Assembly (NCBI RefSeq): GCF_041154485.1
Contig: NZ_AP028669.1
Coordinates: 3,162,001-3,226,000 of the forward strand
DNA from: Variovorax sp. V93
GTDB lineage: Bacteria > Pseudomonadota > Gammaproteobacteria > Burkholderiales > Burkholderiaceae_C
Length of the DNA: 64,000 nt
Reading direction: 5' to 3'
Positions 18,066 to 26,602 of this stretch are shown in pieces. Numbering within the stretch: position 1 is the first letter of the stretch; every line of letters starts with the position of its first letter. The translations under genes were made by a program, and so were the position numbers. The notes below the pieces were generated by a model. That model ran no database searches. It was given only the letters and a program-made list of their open reading frames with translations, and had not been told where the DNA came from.

Positions 18066-18586
18066 ACGCTGCCACCCTTCACCACTCGGGTACGCCAGCC
18101 CAGCGACAGGCATACGGCAACATCGTTGGATGAACTGGCGCTCCCCGCCGGGTGGAAGCTGATGCGGGCGACGCTCGAAAAATGGCCCATGGGATCGAAG
18201 GCCATGGGCCCGATGGCGCTTTTCTCGACCGCAACGCGCGTGTCGGGGTCTTGCCGCTGGAGGATTTCGAACCCGTCGCCGCTGCCGACCACTGTTTCCC
18301 AGCCGCAGCTCCAGTCTGCGCCGCTGCACTCCGCGCGCTGCCGGATGGTCACGGCCTGCCCGCGCCGAGCCGCCTCTGCGCGCGCGTGGCTCACGCTCGC
18401 CATCAGGGCCGAAGCCATGCCCTCGACGCGGTACTTTTCGACCAGGCTGTTGAAGCTGGGCAGCGCCAGTGCCAGCAGGATGGCCATCAGTACGATGACG
18501 ACCATCATTTCGACCAGCGTGAAGCCGCGTGGCGTTCCGGGTCGGCGGAAATGCGTCCTCGCAGACGCGCAGAATCTGTTTTTCAT
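18059..18586 (-). CDS. fimT: GspH/FimT-type minor pseudopilin
   Basis: A 175-residue prepilin, the first gene of the minor-pilin operon. The leader (MKNRF...TPRG) is followed by FTLVEMMVVIVLMAILLALA with Glu+5, then the GspH/FimT domain, which has the usual SFNSLVEKYRVEGMASALM helix end. Four cysteines lie in the mature part. FimT-like proteins are minor pilins; some bind DNA and support natural transformation through basic residues near the C-terminus (here RTRVVKGG), but that function is only an inference. The ATG at 18586 is chosen for leader length. Confidence 0.88.
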   Translation of the reverse strand: MKNRFCASARTHFRRPGTPRGFTLVEMMVVIVLMAILLALALPSFNSLVEKYRVEGMASALMASVSHARAEAARRGQAVTIRQRAECSGADWSCGWETVVGSGDGFEILQRQDPDTRVAVEKSAIGPMAFDPMGHFSSVARISFHPAGSASSSNDVAVCLSLGWRTRVVKGGSVC

Positions 18587-18594
18587 GCCGCACC

Positions 18595-18636
18595 GTCCGC
18601 CGCCTCGCCGAAGTGGCGGGAGCGGCGGACGTTTTT
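18595..18636. promoter_or_regulatory. Strong hairpin in the leader of the pilin operon
   Basis: GTCCGCCGC (18595-18603) pairs perfectly with GCGGCGGAC (18622-18630), with four further pairs (CGCC 18606-18609 with GGCG 18615-18618) inside. It lies 9 bases upstream of the fimT ATG in the minus direction and would hold the region where the ribosome binds. Read in the plus direction it is followed by GTTTTT, like a terminator, although no plus-strand gene ends here. Confidence 0.55.
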
Positions 18637-18783
18637 CTCCCTGACTGCAATTTTTCAAAATTCTATTTGGCGAATCCCTATTGACCAGCTGTTGAACGAC
18701 GAGCGGTCGAAATAAATGGATCAATGGATCACCGGCTTCAATTGTTTTTAAATTGATTTCCAAATAGATTTGGTTTAATAAAA
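18637..18783. promoter_or_regulatory. AT-rich divergent promoter region (fimT / ribD)
   Basis: This stretch is far richer in A and T than its surroundings and lies between divergent operons for minor pilins and riboflavin synthesis. It includes an inverted repeat CTATTTGG (18662-18669) / CCAAATAG (18760-18767) spaced by 90 bases, and several AT hexamers that could serve as -10 boxes in either direction. I cannot assign one promoter with certainty. Confidence 0.5.
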
Positions 18784-19911
18784 ATGACAAATGCAAATGA
18801 AATTCTGAATTTCATGGCCCAAGCCTTGGACCTCGCGCGCCAGGCCGGGCCGGAGACCGACCCCAATCCCCGCGTCGGTTGCGTACTCGTGGACGCCAAC
18901 GGCACCGTGATCGGCCAAGGGCACACCCAGCAGGTCGGCGGCCCGCATGCCGAGGTGATGGCGCTGCGCGATGCCGCGGCGCGGGGCCTTTCGGTTGCCG
19001 GTGCCACCGCCTTCGTCACGCTCGAGCCCTGCGCGCACCACGGCCGCACCGGGCCCTGCTGCGAGGCGCTGGCCGCGGCCGGCATCGGCCGGGTCGTGGC
19101 ATCGATCGCCGACCCCAACCCGCTGGTGGCCGGCCAGGGCTTCGAGCGGCTGCGCGCCGCGGGTATTGCGGTCGAGGTGGGGCCGGGCGCGGAGGAAGCA
19201 CGCGAACTCAACATCGGCTTTTTCAGCCGCATGGTCCGCAAGACGCCCTGGGTGCGGCTCAAGACCGCGGCCTCGCTGGACGGCAAGACCGGCCTGCGCA
19301 ACGGCGTGAGCCAATGGATCACCTCGGAACCGGCGCGCGCCGACGGCCACGCGTGGCGGGCCCGGGCCAGCGCGGTGCTGACCGGCGTAGGCACGGTGCT
19401 GGAGGACGATCCCCGGCTCGACGTGCGGCTGGTGCAAACCAGCCGCCAGCCGCACGTGGTGGTGGTCGACAGCCAATTGCAGACGCCGCCCGGCGCGCAG
19501 ATCTTCATGGCCGGCCGCCCCGTCTGGATCTACGCCGCGGTACAGGACAGCGCCAAGGCTGCCGCGCTGCAAGCGCGCGGCGCCACCATCACCTGCCTGC
19601 CCAATGCGCAGGGCAAGGTCGATCTGACCGCGATGCTGCGGGATCTGGCCAAGCGCGAGGTCAACGAACTCCACGTCGAGTCCGGCCACAAGCTCAACGG
19701 CTCGCTGCTGCGCGAGGGCCTGGTCGACGAGCTGCTGGTGTACCTGGCGCCCAAGCTCATCGGCGACGGCCTGGACATGGCCTCCGGCATCCACACCGGC
19801 GGGCCGCTGGCCGACCTGGCCGGCGCCCTGCCGCTGGAATTCAGGACCATCGAGCGGATCGGGCCGGACCTGCGGATCGTGGCCCGGGTCGCGGGAAGGG
19901 ACGCTTTCTAG
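18784..19911 (+). CDS. ribD: Riboflavin biosynthesis deaminase/reductase RibD
   Basis: A 375-residue bifunctional enzyme. The N-terminal cytidine-deaminase-like domain (about 1-150) has the zinc site H56-A-E58 and the EPCAHHGRTGPC motif; the C-terminal reductase domain (about 155-370) has the substrate/NADPH region beginning RLKTAASLDGK. It converts the GTP-derived pyrimidine to 5-amino-6-ribitylamino-uracil phosphate. It heads a long plus-strand operon of riboflavin genes. The ATG at 18784 has no strong Shine-Dalgarno and comes straight after the AT-rich promoter region; an in-frame ATG at codon 11 is an alternative. No FMN riboswitch was found in front of it. Confidence 0.93.
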   Translation: MTNANEILNFMAQALDLARQAGPETDPNPRVGCVLVDANGTVIGQGHTQQVGGPHAEVMALRDAAARGLSVAGATAFVTLEPCAHHGRTGPCCEALAAAGIGRVVASIADPNPLVAGQGFERLRAAGIAVEVGPGAEEARELNIGFFSRMVRKTPWVRLKTAASLDGKTGLRNGVSQWITSEPARADGHAWRARASAVLTGVGTVLEDDPRLDVRLVQTSRQPHVVVVDSQLQTPPGAQIFMAGRPVWIYAAVQDSAKAAALQARGATITCLPNAQGKVDLTAMLRDLAKREVNELHVESGHKLNGSLLREGLVDELLVYLAPKLIGDGLDMASGIHTGGPLADLAGALPLEFRTIERIGPDLRIVARVAGRDAF

Positions 19912-19966
19912 CGGGCGAATGCAGGCGCCCGCCGGGCGGACCCAGGATGTCTGCGAAAATGCGCGG

Positions 19967-20632
19967 ATGTTCACCGGAATCATCACCGGCGTGGGGCGCA
20001 TCGCCGCCATCCACGACCTCGGCCCCTCCTCCTCCTACGGCAAAAGACTCGGCATTGCGGTGCCCGACGGCTATCTCGACGACGTCGGGCTCGGCGACAG
20101 CATTGCGCTCAATGGCGCGTGCATGACCGTGACCACGCTCGACCCCGCGCGGCAGCAGTTCACCATCGACATCTCGGCCGAATCGCTCGACAAGACCGCG
20201 GGGCTGACCGAGGAAGGCGCCCGCATCAACCTCGAGAAGGCGCTGCGCGCCAGCGACCGGCTGGGCGGCCACATCGTTTCCGGCCACGTGGACGGCATCG
20301 GCACGGTCAGCCACTTCGCGCCGGTCGGCGAAAGCTGGGAGCTGCGCGTGGTGGCGCCGCCCGCGCTGGCGCGCTTCCTGGCCTACAAGGGCTCGATCAC
20401 GGTCAATGGCGTGAGCCTGACCGTCAACAGCGTGAGCGACATCGAAGACGGCGCCGAGATCAGCATCAACCTGATCCCGCACACCGTCGAGAACACTTCG
20501 CTGGGCAGCCTCCAGGCCGGCTCGAAGGTCAATCTAGAAATCGATACCGTGGCGCGCTACGTGGAGCGCATGCTCCAGGCCGGCGTTCTGGTGCCGCCCT
20601 CTTCCACATACTCCAAGGACACCGCCGAATGA
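19967..20632 (+). CDS. ribE: Riboflavin synthase, alpha chain
   Basis: A 221-residue riboflavin synthase (also called ribC in some species). It has the diagnostic N-terminus [10 protein letters not shown] and two similar beta-barrel lumazine-binding halves (about 1-97 and 98-195), each with a GxxLGGHxVxGHVDG or corresponding [10 protein letters not shown] segment. It dismutates two 6,7-dimethyl-8-ribityllumazine molecules to riboflavin and the ribitylamino-uracil. The ATG at 19967 is required by the conserved N-terminus. Its stop overlaps the next gene start (ATGA at 20629), which implies coupled translation. Confidence 0.95.
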   Translation: MFTGIITGVGRIAAIHDLGPSSSYGKRLGIAVPDGYLDDVGLGDSIALNGACMTVTTLDPARQQFTIDISAESLDKTAGLTEEGARINLEKALRASDRLGGHIVSGHVDGIGTVSHFAPVGESWELRVVAPPALARFLAYKGSITVNGVSLTVNSVSDIEDGAEISINLIPHTVENTSLGSLQAGSKVNLEIDTVARYVERMLQAGVLVPPSSTYSKDTAE

Positions 20633-21783
20633 ACGCTTCCGTCACGCCCATCGGCGCTCCCCGCGGCACGCGGGCGCCCGCGCCGATTTCTTCCGTCGAG
20701 GAGATCGTGGCCGAGCTCGCCGCCGGCTGCATGGTGATCCTGGTCGACGAGGAAGACCGCGAGAACGAAGGCGACATCGTCATTGCGGCCGATCACATCA
20801 CGCCCGAGGCCATCAATTTCATGGCGCGCCATGCGCGCGGGCTGATCTGCCTCACGCTCTCGCGCGAGATGTGCGAGCGGCTGCAGCTGCCGCCCATGGT
20901 GTCGCGCAACGGCGCCAAGCATTCGACCGCCTTCACCGTCTCCATCGAGGCGGCCGAAGGCGTGACCACCGGCATCTCGGCCGCCGACCGCGCGCGCACC
21001 GTGCAGGCGGCCGTGGCGCGCAACGCCGTGGCCAGCGACCTGGTGCAGCCCGGCCACATCTTTCCGCTGCAGGCGGTGGACGGCGGCGTGCTGATGCGCG
21101 CCGGCCATACCGAAGCCGGCTGCGACCTGGCCGCAATGGCCGGCTGCTCGCCCGCCTCGGTGATCTGCGAGGTAATGAACGAAGACGGCACCATGGCGCG
21201 CCTGCCCGACCTGCAGATCTTCGCGGCCGAGCATGGCCTGAAGATCGGCACCATTGCCGCGCTCATCGAGCACCGCAGCCGCACCGAATCGCTGGTCGAA
21301 AAAGTCGGCTGCCGCGAGATCCAGACTGCTTGGGGCACTTTCACCGCCCATGCCTTCACCGACAAGCCGAGCCGTGGCGTGCACCTGGCGCTGGTGCGCG
21401 GCAAGTGGGCGCCGGAAGACACGGTGTCGGTGCGCGTGCACGAGCCGCTGTCGGTGCTCGACGCGCTCGAGATCAACCGCTCGCTGCACTCGTGGAGCCT
21501 GGACGCCAGCCTCGCGCACATCGCGAACGAAGGCAAGGGCGTGGCCGTGCTGCTCAATTGCGGCGAAACGGCCGGCGAACTGCTCGCGCAATTCGACGGC
21601 ACCGCACGGCCCGCGCAAGCGCCCGAGCGCGGCCGCATGGACCTGCGCAGCTACGGCATCGGCGCGCAGATCCTGCGCGAATGCGGCGTGCACAAGATGA
21701 ACCTGCTCGGCACGCCCCGCCGCATGCCGAGCATGGCCGCAGGCTACGGCCTCGAAATTGCCGGCTACCTCACGAAAGACTGA
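20629..21783 (+). CDS. ribB: 3,4-dihydroxy-2-butanone-4-phosphate synthase with degenerate GTP cyclohydrolase II domain (RibBX type)
   Basis: A 384-residue RibBA-like protein. The N-terminal half (about 20-220) is an intact DHBP synthase: it has the acidic [10 protein letters not shown] loop, [11 protein letters not shown], and the [10 protein letters not shown] motif, and makes the four-carbon precursor of riboflavin. The C-terminal half is GTP cyclohydrolase II-like in fold but lacks the zinc cysteine cluster C-x10-C-x-C (the equivalent stretch is [11 protein letters not shown]) and the RQEGRGIGL catalytic loop, while [12 protein letters not shown] is kept. I therefore expect DHBP synthase activity only, as reported for RibBX proteins; a separate ribA should exist elsewhere. 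Database names that call it bifunctional would be misleading. Confidence 0.9.
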   Translation: MNASVTPIGAPRGTRAPAPISSVEEIVAELAAGCMVILVDEEDRENEGDIVIAADHITPEAINFMARHARGLICLTLSREMCERLQLPPMVSRNGAKHSTAFTVSIEAAEGVTTGISAADRARTVQAAVARNAVASDLVQPGHIFPLQAVDGGVLMRAGHTEAGCDLAAMAGCSPASVICEVMNEDGTMARLPDLQIFAAEHGLKIGTIAALIEHRSRTESLVEKVGCREIQTAWGTFTAHAFTDKPSRGVHLALVRGKWAPEDTVSVRVHEPLSVLDALEINRSLHSWSLDASLAHIANEGKGVAVLLNCGETAGELLAQFDGTARPAQAPERGRMDLRSYGIGAQILRECGVHKMNLLGTPRRMPSMAAGYGLEIAGYLTKD

Positions 21784-21788
21784 CCACC

Positions 21789-22259
21789 ATGCAAGGTGCA
21801 AACAAGGGCGCTGACAACAACACGCCGCTCGACGGAAAAGGCCTGCGCATCGGCATCGTGCAGGCGCGCTTCAACGCCGACATCACCGACGCGCTCGCCG
21901 CCGCCTGCCTGGCCGAGCTCGAGAGGCTGGGCGTGGCCGCTGACGACATCCATCACGTGCAGGTTCCGGGCGCGCTCGAAGTGCCGGTGGCCCTGCAGGC
22001 CATGGCCGTGCGCGGCGGCTACCACGCGCTGGTGGCGCTGGGCTGCATCATCCGCGGCGAGACCTACCACTTCGAATTGGTGGCCAACGAATCGGGCGCG
22101 AGCGTGAGCCGCGTGGCGCTCGACCATCGCCTTCCCATCGCCAACGCGATCCTCACGACCGAAAACCTCGAGCAAGCCGTCGCCAGGCAGACCGACAAGG
22201 GCCGCGATGCGGCCCAGGTGGCTGTCGAGATGGCGCGGCTGCTGGCCTCCCTCACATGA
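21789..22259 (+). CDS. ribH: 6,7-dimethyl-8-ribityllumazine synthase
   Basis: A 156-residue lumazine synthase. It condenses the RibB product with 5-amino-6-ribitylamino-uracil. Motifs seen are [12 protein letters not shown] near the N-terminus, the substrate-binding [12 protein letters not shown], and [17 protein letters not shown] with the catalytic-region histidine. Family members form pentamers or 60-mer capsids; this one lacks obvious determinants that would decide which. It begins six bases after the ribB stop, and its stop overlaps the nusB start as ATGA. Confidence 0.96.
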   Translation: MQGANKGADNNTPLDGKGLRIGIVQARFNADITDALAAACLAELERLGVAADDIHHVQVPGALEVPVALQAMAVRGGYHALVALGCIIRGETYHFELVANESGASVSRVALDHRLPIANAILTTENLEQAVARQTDKGRDAAQVAVEMARLLASLT

Positions 22260-22801
22260 CCGAAGACAACAACAAGGCAGCCGGCGCCAAGCCGCGCCCG
22301 GCGCGGCAAGTGCGCACCGGCCTCACCAGCACCGGCGCGCGCAAGGCCTCGGCCAAGTCGAACCGCAGCCGCGCGCGCGAGTTCGCGCTGCAAGCGCTCT
22401 ACCAGCACCTGGTGGGCCGCAACGACCCGACCGAGATCGACCACTTCACGCGCGACCTCGCGGGCTTCCACAAGGCCGACGCCGCGCACTACGACGCGCT
22501 GCTGCACGGTTCGATCGAGGGCGCCGAGCAGCTCGACGCACTGATCCGCCCGCTGCTGGACCGCAAGTTCGAGGAGATCTCGCCCATCGAGCATGCCGTG
22601 ATGTGGATCGGCGTGTACGAGTTCCAGCACTGCCTGGACGTGCCATGGCGCGTGGTGCTCAACGAGTGCATCGAGCTTGCCAAGGAATTCGGCGGCACCG
22701 ACGGCCACAAGTACGTGAACGCCGTGCTGAACGGCCTGGCGCCGCAGCTGCGCCCGCTCGAAGTGGAAGCCGACCGGGCTTCGGGGAAAGCGAAGGCATG
22801 A
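22256..22801 (+). CDS. nusB: Transcription antitermination factor NusB
   Basis: A 181-residue, all-helical NusB. After a basic, disordered extension of about 35 residues it has the conserved [13 protein letters not shown] start of the domain and the C-terminal pattern [18 protein letters not shown] (here [25 protein letters not shown]). NusB binds boxA RNA with NusE/S10 and supports rRNA antitermination. The ribH-nusB link is conserved in many proteobacteria. Both ends overlap neighbours by four bases. Confidence 0.95.
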   Translation: MTEDNNKAAGAKPRPARQVRTGLTSTGARKASAKSNRSRAREFALQALYQHLVGRNDPTEIDHFTRDLAGFHKADAAHYDALLHGSIEGAEQLDALIRPLLDRKFEEISPIEHAVMWIGVYEFQHCLDVPWRVVLNECIELAKEFGGTDGHKYVNAVLNGLAPQLRPLEVEADRASGKAKA

Positions 22802-23994
22802 GGATCTCGGCGCGCGCACAGCGCATCGAACCCTTCTACGTGATGGAGGTGGCCAAGGCCGCCGGCGTGCTCGCACGCGAGGTGGCCCACACCGACCGGC
22901 CGATGATCTTCCTGAACATCGGCGAGCCCGACTTCACGGCCCCGCCGCTGGTGCAGGAAGCCGCCGCCCGCGCCGTGCGCGCCGGCGCCACGCAGTACAC
23001 CCAGGCCACCGGCCTCGAGTTGCTGCGCGAACGCATCAGCGGCTGGTATGCGCAGCGCTTCGGCGTCGACGTGCCGGCGCGCCGCATCGTGGTGACCGCG
23101 GGGGCCTCGGCCGCATTGCAGCTGGCCTGCCTGGCGCTGATCGAGTCCGGCGACGAGATCCTGCTGCCCGACCCCAGCTATCCCTGCAACCGCCACTTCG
23201 TGAGCGCCGCGGATGGCAAGGCCGTGCTGATACCCACCACCGCCGAAGAGCGCTTCCAGCTCACGGCCGCCAAGGTCGAGGCCGCATGGACCGACAAGAC
23301 GCGCGGCGTGCTGCTGGCCTCGCCCTCCAACCCCACCGGCACCTCGATCGCGCCCGATGAACTGCGCCGCATCCACGAGGTGGTGTCGCGGCGCGGCGGC
23401 ATCACGCTGATCGACGAGATCTATCTTGGGCTTTCGTACGACGACGCGTTTGGCCAGACGGCACTCGCCATCGACGACAACGTGATCAGCATCAACAGCT
23501 TCAGCAAGTACTTCAACATGACCGGCTGGCGCCTGGGCTGGCTGGTGGTGCCCGAGGCGCTGGTGCCGGTGGTCGAGCGGCTGGCGCAAAACCTCTTCAT
23601 CTGCGCGAGCACGGTGTCGCAGTACGCGGCGCTGGCCTGCTTCGAGGCCGAGAGCATTGCCGAATACGAGCGCCGCCGTGCCGAGTTCAAGGCGCGCCGC
23701 GACTGGTTCATTCCGCAGTTGAATGCGCTGGGCCTGAACGTGCCGGTGGTGCCCGATGGCGCCTTCTACGCCTGGGCCGATTGCACCGCCGTCGCCCAGA
23801 AACTGGGCATCTCGGGCAGCTGGGACTTCGCCTTCGAAACCATGAAGCGCGCCCACGTCGCCGTGACGCCGGGCCGCGATTTCGGCACCGCCGAGACGGC
23901 CAGGTTCGTGCGCTTCTCCACCGCCAGCTCGATGGCGCACCTGCAGGAATCGGTCGAGCGCCTGCGCGCCTTGATCGCGAACCCCGCCCGATGA
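22798..23994 (+). CDS. PLP-dependent aminotransferase, class I/II
   Basis: A 398-residue fold-type I aminotransferase. The PLP-binding lysine is in [15 protein letters not shown], the phosphate/ring contacts in NPTGTSI and DEIYLGLSY, and the substrate arginine in [11 protein letters not shown] near the C-terminus. It is in the aspartate/alanine/aromatic aminotransferase superfamily, but I cannot name the substrate from sequence. Position in the rib-nus-tol operon suggests a housekeeping role, for instance alanine or aspartate-type transamination, though this is a guess. The ATG overlaps the nusB stop and its TGA overlaps the ybgC start. Confidence 0.88.
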   Translation: MRISARAQRIEPFYVMEVAKAAGVLAREVAHTDRPMIFLNIGEPDFTAPPLVQEAAARAVRAGATQYTQATGLELLRERISGWYAQRFGVDVPARRIVVTAGASAALQLACLALIESGDEILLPDPSYPCNRHFVSAADGKAVLIPTTAEERFQLTAAKVEAAWTDKTRGVLLASPSNPTGTSIAPDELRRIHEVVSRRGGITLIDEIYLGLSYDDAFGQTALAIDDNVISINSFSKYFNMTGWRLGWLVVPEALVPVVERLAQNLFICASTVSQYAALACFEAESIAEYERRRAEFKARRDWFIPQLNALGLNVPVVPDGAFYAWADCTAVAQKLGISGSWDFAFETMKRAHVAVTPGRDFGTAETARFVRFSTASSMAHLQESVERLRALIANPAR

Positions 23995-24449
23995 GCTACG
24001 CGTTTCCGATCCGCGTCTACTGGGAAGACACCGACGCCGGCGGCATCGTGTTCTACGCCAACTACCTCAAGTTCATGGAACGCGGCCGCACCGAGTGGCT
24101 GCGTTCGCTGGGCGTGGAGCAGCGAAAGCTGCGCGAGGAAACCGGCGGCCAGTTCGTGGTGAGCGAAACGCAGCTCAAATACCATCGCCCCTCGCGGCTC
24201 GACGACGAACTGCTGGTTACAGCCGATCTCCGACAACTGGGCACGGCGTCGTTGATAATCGGTCAACGCGTGCTATCAAAAACAGAGCAGGAACGAATGG
24301 GGGCCGCGGCGCCCGTTCTGCTGTGCGAAGGCACGATCCGCATCGGCTGGGTGGATGCCTCCACACTGCGTCCTGCGCGGATACCAGCCCAAGTTGCGGG
24401 AACCCTCGAGCGCTGCGGCGGCTCCATGACTCAACCTTTCAAGCCATGA
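23991..24449 (+). CDS. ybgC: Tol-Pal-associated acyl-CoA thioesterase YbgC
   Basis: A 152-residue hot-dog-fold thioesterase. The signature YWEDTDAGGIVFYANYLKFMERGRTEW-type region is present near the N-terminus, with the catalytic aspartate in WEDTDAGG. It hydrolyses short- to medium-chain acyl-CoAs at the cytoplasmic face and is usually the first gene of tol-pal operons, as here. A short patch at about 24255-24300 (encoding IIGQRVLSKTEQE) is AT-rich compared with the rest of the gene and falls in a variable loop. The C-terminus is extended by about 20 residues. Overlaps tolQ by four bases. Confidence 0.93.
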   Translation: MSYAFPIRVYWEDTDAGGIVFYANYLKFMERGRTEWLRSLGVEQRKLREETGGQFVVSETQLKYHRPSRLDDELLVTADLRQLGTASLIIGQRVLSKTEQERMGAAAPVLLCEGTIRIGWVDASTLRPARIPAQVAGTLERCGGSMTQPFKP

Positions 24450-25168
24450 ACCAAGACCTCTCCATCATCAATCTCCTGCTCCATGCGAGCTTCGTGGTGC
24501 AACTGGTCGTGCTGCTGCTCGTGATCGTCTCGATCGCCAGCTGGGCCGCGATCATCCGCAAGTACTTCGCGCTGCGCCGCATGCGCGCGCTCAACGACGA
24601 CTTCGAGCGCGAGTTCTGGTCGGGCACCAGCCTGAACGAGCTGTTCGCCTCGGCCGCGCAGAACGCCAAGTTCGCGGGGCCCATGGAGCGCATCTTCGCC
24701 TCGGGCATGCGCGAATACCAGAAGCTGCGCGAACGCCACGTGAGCGACGCCCCCACGCTGCTGGACGGCGCCCGCCGCGCGATGCGTGCGAGCTTCCAGC
24801 GCGAGCTCGACGCGGCCGAGCAGAACCTGTCGTTCCTGGCCACCGTGGGCTCGGTGTCGCCGTACGTCGGCCTGTTCGGCACGGTCTGGGGGATCATGCA
24901 TGCCTTCACCGGCCTGGCCGCGCTCGCGCAGGTGACGCTGGCCACCGTGGCGCCCGGCATTGCCGAAGCGCTGGTGGCCACCGCCATCGGCCTGTTCGCC
25001 GCCATTCCGGCGGTGGTGGGCTACAACCGCTTCGCGCGCGAGATCGACAAGATCGCGATTGCCCTCGAGACCTATATCGAGGAGTTCTCCAACATCCTGC
25101 AGCGCAACCTCTCGGCCAATCCGGCCGCGGTGGCGTCGGCAACTTCGGCGGCTCCGGCCAACCGCTGA
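24446..25168 (+). CDS. tolQ: Tol-Pal system protein TolQ
   Basis: A 240-residue inner-membrane protein of the ExbB/TolQ/MotA family. It has an N-terminal transmembrane helix (about 13-37), a cytoplasmic loop with the conserved MERIFASGMREYQKL segment, and two further helices (about 135-160 and 165-190) with the pattern GSVSPYVGLFGTVWGIMHAF. With TolR it forms a proton-driven motor that energises TolA for outer-membrane constriction at division. Start chosen by ATGA overlap with ybgC. Confidence 0.96.
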   Translation: MNQDLSIINLLLHASFVVQLVVLLLVIVSIASWAAIIRKYFALRRMRALNDDFEREFWSGTSLNELFASAAQNAKFAGPMERIFASGMREYQKLRERHVSDAPTLLDGARRAMRASFQRELDAAEQNLSFLATVGSVSPYVGLFGTVWGIMHAFTGLAALAQVTLATVAPGIAEALVATAIGLFAAIPAVVGYNRFAREIDKIAIALETYIEEFSNILQRNLSANPAAVASATSAAPANR

Positions 25169-25183
25169 GCGGAGGTCCAGCGC

Positions 25184-25621
25184 ATGCCCGCCGTTTCATC
25201 CCGGGGCCGAGGCCGCCGCACGATCAACGAGATCAACATGGTCCCGTTCATCGACGTGATGCTGGTGCTCCTGATCATCTTCATGGTCACAGCGCCGCTC
25301 ATCACGCCGAGCGTGATCAACCTGCCTTCGGTCGACCGCGCCAACAAGCAGCCCGACAAGCCGATCGAGATCGTCATCAAGAGCGACGACGAAGCGCAGA
25401 TCAAGAAGGACCCGTCCACCGGCAGCGGCGGCACGTCCGTTCCCATGACCCAGATCGGCTCCGCGGCCAAGACCGCCCAGGGCGGCGACGACCAGCGCCC
25501 CGTGGTCATCAGCGCCGACAAGTCCGTCAAGTACGAAACCGTCGTGAAGGCGATGAACCAGCTCAAGCGCAGCGGCATCGAGCGCGTGGGCCTGTCCGTC
25601 ACCACCACGGGCGGCAAATAA
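25184..25621 (+). CDS. tolR: Tol-Pal system protein TolR
   Basis: A 145-residue ExbD/TolR protein. It has a short cytoplasmic N-terminus with INEINMVPFIDVMLVLLIIF, containing the single transmembrane helix (about 20-40) and the protonatable aspartate in FIDVMLV. The periplasmic domain follows and contains an insert of about 20 polar residues. TolR transmits proton flow through TolQ to TolA. GGAGG at 25171-25175 is its Shine-Dalgarno. tolA begins three bases after its stop codon. Confidence 0.95.
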   Translation: MPAVSSRGRGRRTINEINMVPFIDVMLVLLIIFMVTAPLITPSVINLPSVDRANKQPDKPIEIVIKSDDEAQIKKDPSTGSGGTSVPMTQIGSAAKTAQGGDDQRPVVISADKSVKYETVVKAMNQLKRSGIERVGLSVTTTGGK

Positions 25622-25624
25622 GGC

Positions 25625-26551
25625 ATGTCGCTCGCACTGGATCGCCCCGAGTTCGCACCACCGCCGCAGCGCGGCACGCCGCGCGCGGTGCTGCTCGCGC
25701 TGGTTGCGCATGCGCTGCTGATTGCCGCGCTGACGTGGGGCGTGCGCTGGCGCAGCGATGCCGACGAAGGCGCCGTCGATGCGGAGCTGTGGTCGTCCAC
25801 GGTGCAGCAGGCCGCGCCGCGGCTGTCGGCGCCGCAGGCACCCACGCCGGCTCCCGCGCCGCCGCCGCCTGCTCCGCCGCCACCGCCGCCGCCTCAGGTG
25901 AAGGCCCCCGAGCCCGCACCGGCGCCGCGTGCGCCGGACATCGCGCTCGAGCGCGAGAAAAAGCTCAAGGAAGAAAAGGAACAGAAGGAGCGCGAGCTCG
26001 AGCGCCAGCAACAGCAGCGCAAGAAAGAGCTCGAGGCCAAGCAGCGCGCCGAAGACGAAGCCGAACGCAAGAAGGCGCAGCAGCAAAAGCTCGCCGAACA
26101 GCAGAAGAAGCAGCAGCAGGAAGCCGAGGCCAAGCAGGCTGAAGCGAAGAAGCAGCAGGAAGCCGCAGCCAAGCAGGCCGCGGCCGACCGCGCCGCAACG
26201 CTCAAGCGCATGCAGGGCCTTGCGGGCGCGAGCGGCAGCGACGATTCCAAGGGCACGGCCATGCGCTCGTCAGGACCGTCGAGCGGCTACGCGGGACGCA
26301 TCGCGGCCGCCGTGCGCCCGAACATCACCTTCCCCGATGCCGAGACGGTCAACGGCAATCCGGCGGCCGAGTTCGAAGTGAACCTGGCACCGGACGGCAC
26401 CATCGTCGGCGTCAAGCTGACCAAGTCGAGCGGACTGCCCAGCTGGGACGAAGCCGCCGAGCGCGGCCTGCACAAGACCGACAAGCTGCCGCGCGACACC
26501 GACGGGCGCATCTTCCCGTCGCTGATCGTTTCGCTGCGGCCCAAGCGATAG
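25625..26551 (+). CDS. tolA: Tol-Pal system protein TolA
   Basis: A 308-residue TolA. One transmembrane helix at about residues 22-40 anchors it; a run of eight prolines precedes a long Lys/Glu/Gln/Ala-rich helical rod (about 105-190), and the C-terminal domain (about 210-305) has the TonB-like pattern PNITFPDAETVNGNPAAEFEVN and ends in SLIVSLRPKR. It spans the periplasm and contacts Pal and porins. tolB and pal, which usually follow, are absent: the next gene is the convergent dnaE, 51 bases away. Confidence 0.92.
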   Translation: MSLALDRPEFAPPPQRGTPRAVLLALVAHALLIAALTWGVRWRSDADEGAVDAELWSSTVQQAAPRLSAPQAPTPAPAPPPPAPPPPPPPQVKAPEPAPAPRAPDIALEREKKLKEEKEQKERELERQQQQRKKELEAKQRAEDEAERKKAQQQKLAEQQKKQQQEAEAKQAEAKKQQEAAAKQAAADRAATLKRMQGLAGASGSDDSKGTAMRSSGPSSGYAGRIAAAVRPNITFPDAETVNGNPAAEFEVNLAPDGTIVGVKLTKSSGLPSWDEAAERGLHKTDKLPRDTDGRIFPSLIVSLRPKR

Positions 26552-26602
26552 CAGGGCCCGCCAGGCGCTACACGCGCCCGGCCGCCTTGCCGCTCATCCT
26601 TC

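Noticed and set aside
18637..18783. Possible FMN riboswitch in front of ribD
   Set aside because: None of the conserved FMN aptamer segments (such as AGGGUC and GCCCAC-type stems) are found in the leader, which is AT-rich and short.
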